DNA of 64,000 nt from Dicyema japonicum (GCA_011109175.1 RDEW01000018.1:78895-142894), one strand, 5' to 3'. Numbered from the stretch's first letter, positions 10,801 to 21,959 are shown. Notes: generated by a model not told the origin, from the letters alone. Program-made: numbers and translations.

Positions 10801-11845
10801 TTGAGAAAATCAGCTGAATTGCTTCTAAACATCCACTTTGATGTGCCGAGTTGGAACCAATGCAAGCTTCCTACACGCCTCGGAGAACGGGTCTCAGGTC
10901 GGCGTTGGAGATCGCCTATCCAGCATATGTGTCATCGCTCTCAAGTGGAAGCCTTTTGGTCCAAGAAATCCTATGTTTTACAACCGGACTTTATTGGGAA
11001 AGAGTCTTCGACGAAGCTCGTCGCGAATGGTGTGAAACTGGTTTGGATATGCCGAACGATCCTTCGAGGCAACGTGACTGGGATGATATTTACTCCAAGA
11101 ATATCTTCGACGTGCTCAAGTCTGAGGCCAACCAGCGTCATCTTGCATGCCTCGTGTCCGCCGCCAACCATGGGAGCGGAGCGTGGCTAAATGCACTCTC
11201 GTGTTCCTCCCTGGGGACCCTTTTGGACGATGACTGTATTCGGATTGGGATCGCACAACGCCTCGGAGTTGATGTTTGCGTCGAACACCAATGTCGCTGT
11301 GATGGGATCGTCGATGCCAAAGGGCTGCACCCGCTCTCGTGCAAAAGGAGTGCGGGTAGAGCACCCCGCCATGCTGCTATAAACAACATTGTCATGCGAG
11401 CTCTTGAAGCGGCAGGCTTCCCGGCAGTACAGGAGCCTGTGGGATTGGACGGCGGAGATGGGAAAAGACCGGATGGGTTAACTATCTTTCCGTTCGCGGA
11501 AAATCGCTCGTATGGAACTGCACTGTTGTGGATTCTTTCTCGAACTCGATGATACTTAGCTCGACGCAGTCTCCTGGATCGCCACCCGATCTGGCCGAGA
11601 AAATCAAGATTAAAAAATATGGCGAAATTGGAAACCGCTACTGTTTTGTTCCGGTAGCAATCGAGACGTCTGGTGCGGCCGGAAGTATTACAGCCTCTTT
11701 CCTAAAGAAAATCGGGAAGAAATTGGCCCACCGCAAGAAAGACGTGCGGGATGCGATCTGGCTGAGGCAACGAATTGGTATGCGCAGTTGTCCGCGGAAA
11801 CGCTTACTCCGTGATGTCAGCAGCCGCTCTCCCCCATAGTTATAA
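10801..11845 (+). mobile_element. RLE-A non-LTR element, C-terminal region
   Basis: The main reading frame (10851-11552) carries the post-RT region common to this family. It is followed by a zinc-knuckle-like CRCDG-(x7)-GLHPLSC motif, then SAGRAPRHAAINN, then DGKRPDG. The frame shifts at about 11500, and the end includes VAIETSGAAG and RQRIG. The PDG...D arrangement looks like a PD-(D/E)xK restriction-like endonuclease, as found after the RT in R2-type elements. The GC content is visibly higher than in surrounding DNA. No RT domain is attached here, so it is 5'-truncated. Confidence 0.75.
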
Positions 11846-12121
11846 ATAATATTTTATTTTTAATTTAAAAAAATAACATTTTGTAATTAAATAAATTAAA
11901 TATGTGCCCCAAACCGGAGTCATCAAAAATAAATAATATAATGAAAATTGACAGTTTTCAAAAACTACCCGTTGACCACCCATGGGGTCTGCCCCAAATC
12001 GGGGTCGTACTGTATTTGAAACGAACCACAGTCGCGATTCGTCAATTACAAAAATAAAATTAATCATTTTTTTAATTTTTTCATTAACCAAACTTATATA
12101 AAGTAATTTATCAAGGAAAAA

Positions 12122-12420
12122 AAAGTGACCAAATGGTCATATAGCGGCTGCCCTGACTGCGTGGCTATTCCCTCTCAGGATGGTGAGCGAGATTCTCTCA
12201 AATAACGAGCAGCCCTCACTGGGGTTTCCTGATCGTGTAGAAATCCGATTCCCTAGCCAACTGAAGAATCTTAGCGTCTCAGGCGTATGGGAACCAGACG
12301 TCTCAACGGTGATCGGAACGAATAAAAAATCATTGGGTAGGACCGTGTACTTTGCCAGTTTTAACCTCTCGGCCCTCTCAGCGGCAGAACAGGCTCCAGA
12401 GGCACCAATCTTATTAAAAT
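12122..12420 (-). mobile_element. RLE-A element, last 100 residues
   Basis: On the minus strand this stretch encodes ETSGSHTPETLRFFSWLGNRIS and a terminal SLTILRGNSHAVRAAA. It matches the C-terminus of the copy at 26188-26847 (ETSGFYSPSTLEFFGRLENRI and ILRGNSYAVRAAAN). Confidence 0.75.
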
Positions 12421-12429
12421 AAAAGTAGA

Positions 12430-12965
12430 GTTATTTGTCATGACAAGGTCTCTATTATGGTTTGCAGTCTTTAAGTACGCAATGGGAGTTACCTCTCATG
12501 TTCTCAGATTTCTTTAATCAGATGTGGTGATGTTGAACCTAGCCCTGCACCAGTGTCATTTCAGCGAAAATTGAAGATACTCCAGTTGAACATAAAAGTC
12601 TTTCCAAATTATGTGTTGGTTTACGTAATTTCTTACACAATCATTTTGTAGACATTTCCATTATCCAAAAAACTAAGCTTACATCGAAATCCAAGATTCT
12701 TCACTTCAAGAACTATTCTGTATTACGTTCTGACAGTGACTACAGCTAACTGCGGGTGGTTTAAAGGTTCTTGTGTATTTTTCTATTTCTTTTGCTAATT
12801 CTTCAACTTTTATTAAATCTCTCATATCTGAGGATCCTTAAATTGAAATTTTATCTATCAATATAGTCATGTTTTCACTATTGTCAATGTATACATTCCA
12901 CCGATTTTTTCGTGTCTTCCTAATTGTATGGCGAACTTACACATTTTCTATTGAAAACTACTGAT
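12430..12965 (+). mobile_element. Jockey-like element, start of ORF2 (degraded)
   Basis: The text CGDVEPSPAP near 12525, followed by KLKILQLNIKSL, is the usual opening of jockey-type ORF2. A weak endonuclease start follows (IIQKTKLTSKS). Stops are frequent, and nothing is recognisable after about 12960. Confidence 0.6.
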
Positions 12966-13074
12966 TAATGCACATCATCCTGCATGGCAAACCTCTAACA
13001 AATAAAGATTAAACTTCCACTTTTTCTTTTGAAAACTATTGATTAATGCTCATCATTCTGCATGGCTATCCTCA
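12943..13074. repeat. Two tandem copies of a 50-bp unit, 77 bp apart
   Basis: A unit containing TTGAAAACTA, GATTAATGC, CATCAT and CTGCATGGC occurs at about 12943-12993 and 13020-13073 with a few substitutions. It lies just past the 3' end of the RMC1-like gene. Confidence 0.75.
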
Positions 13075-13116
13075 AAAAACTTAAACAATCAAAATGAATA
13101 TATTCAAAATATTATA

Positions 13117-14657
13117 TTACATTAATATCCAATATTGACAAATGATGTCAAGAAATTTTCTAAAATTAGTGGAAATGGGGTAGTCAACTCCATCAATATG
13201 TACAATATGTTCTCCACGATTATCAATGATGGGTTTTAACAGATTAAAGTCAAATGATTCTGATTTTAACTCAGAAAACACATTAAATGGATTGCTTGAA
13301 GAAAATTTTGTGAGAATTTCAATTCCATCGGAAAAAAATTTTCCCGATTCTATCAACAGACGTGCCATCGAAAGTGATTTTGGTAATACGGAAACATACT
13401 GAGAAACAGCACTATATCTGCCCTCTTTCAAAAGAGATCGAAGAAGTGATACTGCAGCATATGTATCCTTAGAACGAGTCCATCGAATGTGCAGCAAATT
13501 AATATGATGAGGTACTTTCACAAACGTGGTGGTAATCACGTGGTATAAATCATCAACGGTGTATTCAGGACTGTCTTTTCGGTCATAAATCAACGAAAAT
13601 AGCTGAGAAAGCAATGAAAGATCGTCGATGTGGACAATTCGTTCGAAAAAATCAAGGAATATTTCTAGATTTTTTGACCTTCTCAGAATAAATGAACATG
13701 TATAAAGAGGAGATTGTAGCAAATAGGATAAATTGAGATCAAACTGAATACTGAAAATTTGGCTTTCCGTTGTGCATATATTAGAGTGGTGGTAGATCTG
13801 TAACGACCCCGGAGAATCAGCACGCAACGAAGAAAATACAGGGGAAGAACATGTGTCACATACGTCAAATACATTGAATGACGAATCAGAGTACAAAATA
13901 AGGAGGTTGTCCACAACGGTAACAGACGACAAATTAACGTAAGAGTTCATAGAGAGCCTTTTTGGACGAGGAAGGATTTTTTGAGAGACAACTTCGTACA
14001 GAAGAATGGTCTTCGATGGATTAAATGGCAGAAGGAAGAGATATGGCGTGTTGTAGAGGTTAACTAGACATATATTTGGAGGAGATGAAAGATCATCAAG
14101 AGTAAATTGCATATATGGTACCAGTGAGGTCTTGGTGACCTTAACGACATGTACACTGCCTGTCAGATAGGCAAAACAAGCCAAATTTTCCTTTGCTAGA
14201 TAATCAACGTGGTAAACTTTGAATTGGATTTGGTCGATCAGTTTGGTGTGTTTTTCCTTAACGGAATGAAGTTCTAACCCCAATTGATGAACGATGAGAA
14301 GAGAGTGATCTCCTGACCAAAAAAAGTCAACCACATGTGGGTCAGTACATGCAAGTTTGCAGGAAAATGGCCTTCCAAGAGAAAAAGAATAATCACATGA
14401 GAATATAGCCAAACCACATGCAGTTTTGACAAAATAGGCCAACATTTTCCATGAAATGATAATTTCATTATTTTTATGTCCACAAAAGGCGCCATGGACT
14501 TTGCAACGTGAGTCTCCTCAGTGGAAAGGTTGTAGGCTGCGAACTTGTAGGGGTCGTTGGGGAATCCAGTAAAGACAATTTGAAGATCCTCATCAATTAG
14601 TGAATATTCGTCGAGATCATAAATTTTTTTGAAAGAAAGTAGATTTTTAATGTCCAT
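13117..14657 (-). CDS. RMC1: RMC1 (C18orf8/Mic1)-like regulator of the MON1-CCZ1 complex, one frameshift
   Basis: RMC1 is the third subunit of the metazoan MON1-CCZ1 Rab7 exchange factor and acts on late endosomes and autophagosomes. The start is at 14657. About 70 codons run to a run of four T (A on the coding strand) at 14445-14448, where one base is missing. The other frame then continues for about 440 codons to 13117. Across the break, MKLSFHGK joins MLAYFVKTACGLAIFS, matching the family IKFSLENKILAVQR segment. Further matches are VVDNLLILYSD (family VVDNLVVVHHQ) and DDLYHVITTTFVKVPH (family SDVYTHVLSAFVEKKEMPH), then FRKFLD near the end (family ARKFLD). The order is beta-propeller, then helical Mic1 domain. 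The product is about 510 residues against about 657 in humans, shorter between the domains and at the C-terminus; a last exon may be missed. The frameshift is either a base-call error or an inactivating mutation. Confidence 0.82.
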
Positions 14658-14659
14658 CC

Positions 14660-15000
14660 AAAAAACTCAAAGACGTAATAATTAAAAAATATTTAAATTA
14701 TATTAAAATATTATATAAATTATTGAATCTAATAAAATATAAAAGTAGATTAATTTTGATACATGTCGTTTTCCTACTGCATCATCAATATCCCTTATAA
14801 TTAAAGGTTAGTGCGTGTTAAATTACAGCTAAAAGCGTACATCTATGTGTTTTTCTGCAAATGAATTACTACTAAGTATTCTCAGTCTTTAATGTTGAGT
14901 GTATTGGTGTTTGTTAGCGTTTCGTGAGTATTGATCACTCTTATCTTTTTATGAGCCTTTGTGCACGCTTTTGACCGCAATATACGACTAATATTATAGT
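14660..15000. other. Divergent intergenic region; no gene seen
   Basis: AT-rich DNA separates the minus-strand RMC1-like start (14657) from the plus-strand small gene (about 15006). It probably holds the promoters of both, but I cannot point to a specific element. Confidence 0.4.
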
Positions 15001-15005
15001 AATAC

Positions 15006-15262
15006 ATGACCTGTTTGGATCACAGTTGCAAGAAACTGAGAGCTGCCGAACATATTGTGTCTTCTTTCAGTTCACGAGTTCCCTCCTTCTCAGATCTGTT
15101 TTCAAAAAAGTCTTTTACTGTTTCTTTGGCCTGTTCGTACTGTTTTCATTTCTCGTGGCTTATCTTCTTGCTTGGAGAGTGAGTCTCTCAGATACTCCTC
15201 CACTTGTTGAAGTGGAATATGACCCCCCAGATGACCCAACAAATCAAATTGTGGACGACTAG
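15006..15262 (+). CDS. Unrecognised small single-pass membrane protein (start uncertain)
   Basis: The reading frame ending at 15262 has a basic segment (RSVFKK), then a strongly hydrophobic stretch of about 25 residues (YCFFGLFVLFSFLVAYLLAW). An acidic, proline-rich tail follows (SDTPPLVEVEYDPPDDPTNQ) and ends in VDD. This basic/hydrophobic/acidic order suggests a C-terminal or single transmembrane segment. The frame has no ATG upstream of the hydrophobic part; an ATG at 15006 is in a different frame. A tiny unrecognised intron or an upstream exon is therefore likely. An AATAAA lies 74 bases past the stop. The sequence does not resemble the surrounding retroelements. I do not recognise the family. 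Confidence 0.45.
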
Positions 15263-15335
15263 CGATTCCCTACTCATATTGGGATGACTACTGAACCAAT
15301 GTTTATATACCAGCCTTGTTATATTTTCAAATCTA

Positions 15336-15341
15336 AATAAA
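15336..15341 (+). promoter_or_regulatory. Possible polyadenylation signal AATAAA
   Basis: AATAAA lies 74 bases downstream of the stop of the small membrane-protein frame. In AT-rich DNA such a match is weak evidence alone. Confidence 0.35.
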
Positions 15342-15905
15342 TTGTCTATTTATTATCCCGTAATTTGTTATTCTTTAATTCATTATTTTGACAGGTATCA
15401 CTTTATAATGTCGATATTTATAAATCAAAGATGTCTTAGTCGATTTGTCGATACTATTATTAACCCACGTTTTTTTTATTGTAAATAGTGTTTCAGTATT
15501 TTGAAAGCAATAATCAGCTTATCAATGTCCGAATTGTGCTACTATCTTCAATTTCAATGAATCAATTTCTGAATTGTGTAATCAATATTTAAGTTTACTT
15601 ATATTTTTATCAAAGAAATTAGATAATAGAACATCTATAATTGTTATATTGCCAACATATTCTAATATATGTAAACATTGTTAAAATCCTAATTATAATA
15701 TAAATATCATCAATTCTATTTTAAATATTGTGATGGCGACATAGATGTTCAAGATGTTGTAAATCACGATGAACTATTAGAAATAAAGTTTTAAATTACC
15801 AATTGCAATAGTGGAATAAAATAGCCGTTTAACTTATTTAATGAATTTTTTTATTTAATTTAGTTTACTTTACTCGCGTTAAAACGACTAAAAATAGTAA
15901 AGATA
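15342..15905. other. AT-rich stretch, no gene seen
   Basis: Very AT-rich text with no frame longer than a few dozen codons. No similarity to the other repeats in the window was noticed. Confidence 0.5.
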
Positions 15906-16181
15906 CTAATTTAGAAATTTTAATATTTTCTTAAGAAATATACCTAAGAACTTCGGAAATGGCACCGGCCAATCAGGCTTTGGAATCATACTTTTCTGTA
16001 TTAAACAAAATAACGTATCGAGATCGACAAAGAACTCACTTGCATAGGAAGAAAGCTGAAAACAGGAGATGATCTGGATGATCGTTTCGAGAAACAGAAG
16101 AGGAGAAAAACGACTTACAGCCTGAAATACATGGCAAAAGTAGAATCTTAAATTAGTTAACTTTTTTGGTTCCGCGGACAA
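15906..16181 (-). CDS. Unrecognised 91-codon open frame
   Basis: This is an intact frame starting at 16181 with a hydrophobic middle (SRFSPLLFLETIIQIISCF) and a tail with IPKPDWPVPFPKFLGIF. It does not resemble any LINE, RLE or transposase protein in the window. With introns as small as elsewhere, it could be one exon of a host gene. It could equally be chance. An alternative plus-strand frame from 15964 (MAPANQALESYF) is also lysine- and arginine-rich and open for 37 codons. Confidence 0.3.
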   Translation of the reverse strand: MSAEPKKLTNLRFYFCHVFQAVSRFSPLLFLETIIQIISCFQLSSYASEFFVDLDTLFCLIQKSMIPKPDWPVPFPKFLGIFLKKILKFLN

Positions 16182-16384
16182 TAATAATTATATTTTATTA
16201 CTATTTCCTTTCAGCGACATTAGTATCAAGCATAGAATCGACAAATTAGGATTTTAGATGTTCATGTATAAAAAACCTGTTCAATTGGCCTTCTGTTATC
16301 CAAGAACTGTTAAAGCGCTTTTTAGTTATCTAAGTCAAACTCCAAATTATCCGAGTGTACAATTTATATCCGATCTTTGGGAGC

Positions 16385-16785
16385 GAAAGGTATGCCTCCG
16401 CTTAATAGCCACCATCATCCAGTCGACTTCCCAAAGGTCATTGAAAAGGTTGACAGGGGAATAGTTATGGTATTTTTAGTTGCCAGATTGAAACTGGTAT
16501 CCAATTTTCTCCAAGTGAAGGTGAACCACATCAAAAATTTGGAGACCATTTGGAAATAAGAGCCCTGCAGTTCCTTTCCCAAGCCTACAGCCTAGACCAT
16601 TCCTGCCACTCTCTATGCAAACCGCAAAACAAAAGAAAAATTATTATGACAACCAGTGATTTGTCTCGAATGCTATCATCCATCCCTTCCAGCCCCAATG
16701 ACCGGAGTCTTCTGAAACAGATACATCACTTTGTTTCTACGAGAAGCATCCGAAGACAATAAAATACTGCACCAAGCAGAACGGC
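16385..16785 (+). mobile_element. Jockey-like 3' fragment (empty-site partner of 37300-37790)
   Basis: The segment from about 16575 (CAAGCCTACAGCCTAGACC onward) to 16735 matches 37361-37740 closely, except that the latter has a 213-bp insertion after TAGAC. The copy here therefore shows the uninterrupted sequence. The coding content is a degraded C-terminal tail. Confidence 0.7.
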
Positions 16786-17090
16786 ATTATTCATCCGTAA
16801 TATGTTCCCAAATAATCCCCATCGGGTCTTGGTAATAATTGTATCCACTTTCCGATTTGCTACCTGTGTATAAGTATTTGTGTTTGATCACCTTTATATA
16901 GTGTATCCCAGGCAGAGTTTTTAGTTGTTTTCTGTGAAAAGCATTCATGTTATCAAAACATGTCCGAGTTAGTCCCTACGTTTTTTAGTTATATATTATA
17001 TAGTCATACTTTTACTAGTCTTAAAATATGTACGAACATCAAACATTTCGATTTTAGTCTCTTGAGTGTTATTATTGATAACATTTTTCT
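16786..17090. other. No gene seen
   Basis: AT-rich sequence between two LINE fragments. A 65-codon frame from 16960 has no recognisable features. Confidence 0.4.
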
Positions 17091-17684
17091 TTGTTGGACA
17101 TCTTCCAGGTCGCCAAGCAAAGACCCGAGTTTTTTGTTCTCTATATCTCATCGTTAAGTTTGCTTTCTCGTTTGATTGATAAGCTTGGTTTTTTGTCCGT
17201 TTATTTTTATGAACCACTCTCAAAATACTCCGGGAGTATGATTAAGAGCAATCATGATATCATTAAAGTCCTCGGAAACAAAATTCACGTCTTCCACGTA
17301 TATTAATCCCAAGATATAATTTGGATCAATTTTAGGTCTCAGATTGCGAAGAGCACTTTCCGATGAACAACAGAGAATGGAGTGCCAATATGCGTTTTAA
17401 ATTAGCGAAAGCGCTCTGAATCAACTCAGACTTCCAATTCCGTTTTTGAAAGTAGAACCTGTATTTCCTTAAACTGTCCTCGTCTAGCAAAGTTTCTAGT
17501 AGTCGCATGAACTTTCCTTTACCAACAGTATCAAAAGCTCTCCATAAATCAATCCTCAGAAAATAGACTGCCTTAATGAACCTTTGACATGACACACACC
17601 TATCTATGTGTCCACACGATATCTGCGATAGACCACCCTTTTCTGAATCCACTTTTCCCCACCGACAAGACCTTGTCTACAGTA
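17091..17684 (-). mobile_element. RTE-like element, RT C-terminal half (split by a jockey insertion)
   Basis: The minus strand shows KSGFRKG-like, then DLWRAFDTV, then YVEDVNFVSED at the position of the YADD motif, then WFIKINGQKTKL. These match the RTE-like RTs at 22598-23149 and 48249-49410 (DLSKAFDLVNR, YADDVDL, WFLTVNSEKTEL). The catalytic YADD has become YVED, so the enzyme is dead. The N-terminal half of the same RT is at 20491-21000, on the other side of the jockey insertion. Confidence 0.8.
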
Positions 17685-20497
17685 TTATTATTATTATTAC
17701 CCCAGGATCACTGGGTCAAAGAGAAAGAAATAAAAGTTCTCATCTAACTAAGTGATCCCAGACCGACAAAGGTGAGGACGAGTCCGGCGGGGTCGAGAAT
17801 CCTGAACAGCTCTTCTCATTGGACATGACATCGGCTCAAAATTTCTGTATGATTGTAGATAATTCGATAGTATTTGGAATAGAGGGCAGCTCGGTAGAAT
17901 AGCCTCCTTTAATAGTTTCCGTTGTAGTTCGATTAAAAAGTTTTCAATGGTTGGATATTGTGATCTGGTCCAATTAACTTTATTGCAGTCTCCTCGATTG
18001 CGATAATTTCAATGAGGAAGATCGTGACATTTGCATTGCCCATGAAGGACTTGCATACGTCATCGTTGGTCGGATAAATTGTTTGTAAATCGTGGCAAGG
18101 CCACCAGTTTGATCTCTAAGTGTTTTTGAGAGCACTTTTAAAATTCTCATTTTTTTCAGAGCAGAAGTTACTTTGTTTTCAACATGCCGGATAAAGGTGA
18201 GTCCCTGATCAAAGGTTACTCCCAGAATCTTCGGTGTTTTGTTAATAGAGATAGCTTCGTTCTTCATAAAAACTTTTGGTTCGATACAGAGCTCTCTCTT
18301 GTAGGTGGTAAACAGTGTGACAAAGGACTTTGCTGCTGATGTGTCGAGTCTCCGCTTCGAGAGCTATAGTTCCAAGTTGTCGAGCATTTGTTGAGCCAAC
18401 TGAGTCGCTGATTGAATGCTTCTGTTCTTGGAGGCAAGAATGATATCGTCGGCATAGGAGAGGATTAGACAGTTTTCATTACAAGTTTGTGGCATGTCGT
18501 TTATGTAGAGATTGAAGAGTTGGGGTGATAGTGGGGAGCCTTGAAGGACTCCATTTGGGAAATAGCGAGATCTTGATTTGATGTTGTTGCAGAGTACTTG
18601 TACTCGTCTTCCATTTAGGAAGTTTCCAAGCCAAAGTTTCAGGTTCGGATGGATGTTGGTTTCGAATATTTTCTTTGTTAGGAGTTTCCTAGGGACTGAG
18701 TCGAACGTTTTTGTGATGTCCACGGATATAAGTACTGTCCTCTGATGGGGTTTGGGGGAGTTAAATCCTTCCGCAATGAATTGTGTGAGGGTTGTAAAGT
18801 GTGTTGTTGTCGAATGGTTATCCCGGAATCCGTGCTGGGTCGGAGGTATTGAGATTGAGTCTTGTATTTTTTCCAAAACAAGCCTTTCAAGGATCCTTGA
18901 GACCGAACTTAGAATAGATATTGGGCGATAGGAAGATGGTTCATCTATTGGTTTGTTGGGTTTTCGGATAGGTCTGATTAGAGACTTCTTCCATATTTCA
19001 GGAATTGTATTTGTGTTAATGGATAGGTTGAAGATATAGGCTAATAGTTCCAGGGCTCGATTACCTAGGTGCTTCAGTTCACATGTGGTTATGTTGTCTG
19101 GTCCTTTGGCGTCTGAGATGTTGGCCTTGATATGGCTCTGCGAACATCCTGACTAGTAAATAGGATCCAGTCATCGGAGCGTTTCGGTTCAATCTTTTTC
19201 AGGAATACTTGTTGTTCTTTTGAAAACTTCCTGTAGGATATAGATGTGTAATATTTTATCAGAGTGTCTGGTTTTATGTAGACTTCGACTTTTCTCTCTG
19301 GGGAGGATCTTTTGATGTTTTTGATCCACTTCCACACTTTCTGCATTGGGGGGTTTTTGTAGAGAGCCTTCGATAGTCTCGTCCATCTATTTGCATTTTC
19401 TGTCTTTATGTTGTTGTCGATCTCTGTGTTCAACTCTCGTATTTTCCTGATGTTCTCTTCTGTTGGCGATTTTACCATCTTTAGATTATTTCGTTTTCTG
19501 ATCAGATGTTTCGTCGTTGTGTTGAAACGTTTTGATGACGTTGGTTGTCTCCCCATAGGAATGTACTTCTTTTTCGCATCGTTTATAATGGAGTTGAACC
19601 ATTTCACTAATTTGTTCGACGGAGGGAAAAGTGGGGAAATTTAATAGTCCAATACAATTATCGACGTATTCCTTTAATTTTTTTCAATTCGCAAGGCTGT
19701 AGTTAGTTATCGTTGGGCATTGTTCTTTTATCCGTGACCTTGTTTTGACCTCCAAAAATATTGGGTTGTGGTCATACTCACTGACCAGTCAATAAGTGGG
19801 GCCAAGGACGGTGATGACAATGAGATGTCGATAGAAGAAGGTTTATCATTACGTCGAGTAGGTGTTCTTGTATGAGATACAGGATCGTTGAGTATACATA
19901 GGCTGTGGTGGTCCTCAATTATCATCTTCCCTCTTTTGTCGTAGGTTTGTTTTGTCAGCCACAGTAGGTGCTTCGCATTGAAGTCACCACAGATAATCAC
20001 ATCTTTTAGTGATGCGAGAGGAGTGAGTCTGGGGGCACTGGACAAGCAGGAACTCAGCGGTGGGAGATATGCGTTGACAATTATTATTGATAGTCTTGGG
20101 AATCGTATTTTGGTAACCAAAAGTTCGGGACTGTTGGTTAAGTCCTCAAACGGAATGCCGTTGCGGATAACTGTGAGAAGACCCTCACCAAGTTTGCCAA
20201 TTCTGTCACGGCGAATTACTGTGAATCCCGGAAATACTGGTGATGAATTCTTTAGAGAAAGTTTAGACTCTTGAATTAGCAACAGATCAATGTGATTTTT
20301 TTTCACAAATGTCCGAAGTTCGAGTATTTTGTTCTTGATTCCATTTATGTTTAGTTGGACTATTCTGGCTGGTCCAGGGTTTGCCTCAACGTCTCCGCAG
20401 CGGCGCAGGCCTCTTTATTGGTCCACCCGTGAAGATAGGGGAAAGTGTGGGTTTTTTTTCAAATGCCACCACGTCGTCGGCGAGCCCATGTACAGTA
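17678..20497 (-). mobile_element. Nearly complete jockey-like element (2.8 kb) with 7-bp target duplication
   Basis: TACAGTA at 17678-17684 and 20491-20497 flanks 2806 bp. Read on the minus strand, it has a short 5' leader and then the endonuclease at 20306-19728 (IQESKLSLK, IICGDFNAKHLLWL). The linker and RT start are at 19607-19089, and the RT at 18876-17980. The RT contains SVDITKTFDSVPRKLL, GVLQGSPLSPQLFNLYINDMP and the catalytic SYADDIILAS. A 3' region ends in (TAA)n at 17685-17700. A handful of frameshifts separate these blocks. The motif GVLQGSP replaces the usual GVPQGSP. The copy at 45397-46345 is nearly identical over the last 0.9 kb, so the family was active fairly recently. Confidence 0.9.
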
Positions 20498-21000
20498 AAA
20501 ATATCATAGCTGATGGATAAGTGGGGGGTGAATATTTTAGATGTTCTATGCTTACACCGTCAATACCCTGATTTTTTCCTTAGTTTTTGCAAAGCCGTTT
20601 GTATCTCAGTTAGAGCTAGTGGGATGATTAAACATTTCGGATTTCAGAGAAGCTGATGTATCTCCTCATCATCATTTTTTGAAAATGGATTCAAAGTATT
20701 TGGTTATTTTTTGGCCATCTTTTTTCCAAATATTTTCCTCCCATTGTTATCATTTAGAAGTAATCCTTTAGGCCTGTCTTTTGGTTTAGTAGTCAGATTT
20801 CTTTGAATATTTTTTGGGCCATAGTTATGGTGTTCAACCTCTTTGGCATAATGTTTAAATGTTCTTTCATGAAGTAATCGTACCCTTTTCTTATAAAATA
20901 AAGTTCCTCTTGTATTTTAGTACAGTCTTCTTTTCTATGTTTTGTATCTTATATGCGTAGTCTTAAATTTTTTTGTTCTCTCTAAACTATCAATTCCATC
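20491..21000 (-). mobile_element. RTE-like element, RT N-terminal half
   Basis: The minus-strand translation shows LTEIQTALQKLRKKSG and nearby lysine-rich linker text. This corresponds to the KLKNNRSPRPDAINPE region of the copy at 49410-48889. It continues in 17684-17091 after removal of the jockey element. Confidence 0.65.
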
Positions 21001-21025
21001 ATATATATCATCAATATATGTGTAC

Positions 21026-21370
21026 TAACAGGAGTAGGGTGACATAGTGGTTAGGTGTCGGGCTAAAGTGGCTTAGGTTACGGGTTCGATTCTCGCTGCT
21101 GTTCACCTGGTGGAAGGTTCCACGCATCTACGATGCCAAAAGGGTTTGACGAGTGACGCCGTCATCAGTGGATACTCACTGCGGAACTGGATTGTCTAGA
21201 AAGGACCCACACACAAGAAAAAGAAAAAAAGAAGTGAAGATTATTACTTGGTTCTACGATTAGTTAAAATTAACTGTTCTTTACTTAAATTAAGTGTGTG
21301 TCCTGCCTATGCGGAGCTATAAATATTATGGCTCTCGTGAAAAGGCTGTTATTATTATTATTAACAGGAG
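21026..21370 (+). mobile_element. Full-length tRNA-headed SINE with 9-bp target duplication
   Basis: TAACAGGAG occurs at 21026-21034 and 21362-21370. The 327-bp insert begins with a tRNA-like head: an A-box-like GACATAGTGG at 21041-21050 and a consensus B box GGTTCGATTC at 21083-21092. These are the internal RNA polymerase III promoter. The 3' end has GCTATAAATATTATGGCTCTCGTGAA and then (ATT)n. The same 3' end is found in the RTE-like LINEs at about 23262-23300 and, in reverse, at 47630-47690. The SINE is therefore probably mobilised by that LINE. Confidence 0.88.
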
Positions 21371-21384
21371 GTCGAGTCAATTGT

Positions 21385-21780
21385 AAGCCTTATGAAGATA
21401 TACAACTCTTTATTCTCGTCATATTTAACCCTTAGACGGGGGAGAGCCCAATACGGAGAGACCTGCATCTGGTCGCATAGGAGAAATCGCCAAATTTCCA
21501 TGGAGAGTCGCATTGCTTTCGACATGTTCATAACGAACATTGCCTTCGACCACCGACCAAGGCATAAGACTACTTAGACTTGCTCAAGTAAAGATAAAAA
21601 TGGAAATATTCACCAAATTTACAACCAAATTGATTACACCCTATATAGAAGAAATGTGAAAAACATGTTGTCCGACACCAGGTCCTACAACGCTCTTGAA
21701 ACAGGTAGTGACCATAAACTGGTCGTGGCTCGAATTGATTTGAAGTTGATGTACACCGAACAAGGGACACAGAAATAATT
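21385..21780 (+). mobile_element. RTE-like endonuclease fragment
   Basis: The translation gives YGETCIWSHRRNR, RPRHKTT, YNQIDYTLYRR and GSDHKLVVARIDL. These are the second half of the APE endonuclease, matching 6571-6100. The fragment ends at about 21780. Confidence 0.8.
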
Positions 21781-21959
21781 GACACATAAAAACTAGTTTA
21801 TCAAAACGACTGAAAACTATAGTTAGTCATCACTTTTGTTAATTGTAACTAATTAGTCTCAATTAACTTTGATATAATAGATTATTTTTATTTTTGACAT
21901 TGATTCGCATCAACGGATAAATTTCAACGCTAGCGACATAATAAATCTGATTGTAGATG

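Noticed and set aside
11116-11395. Several overlapping minus-strand open frames
   Set aside because: They are antisense shadows of the GC-rich RLE-A coding region.
13117-13160. A mini-intron joining the RMC1-like frame to FFEDSHAE downstream
   Set aside because: Available GT donors do not give the required phase, so the C-terminal extension could not be supported.
21035-21105. A functional tRNA gene
   Set aside because: The A-box-like and B-box sequences are present, but the acceptor stem does not pair convincingly. The sequence continues into a repeat with target duplications, so it is the head of a SINE.
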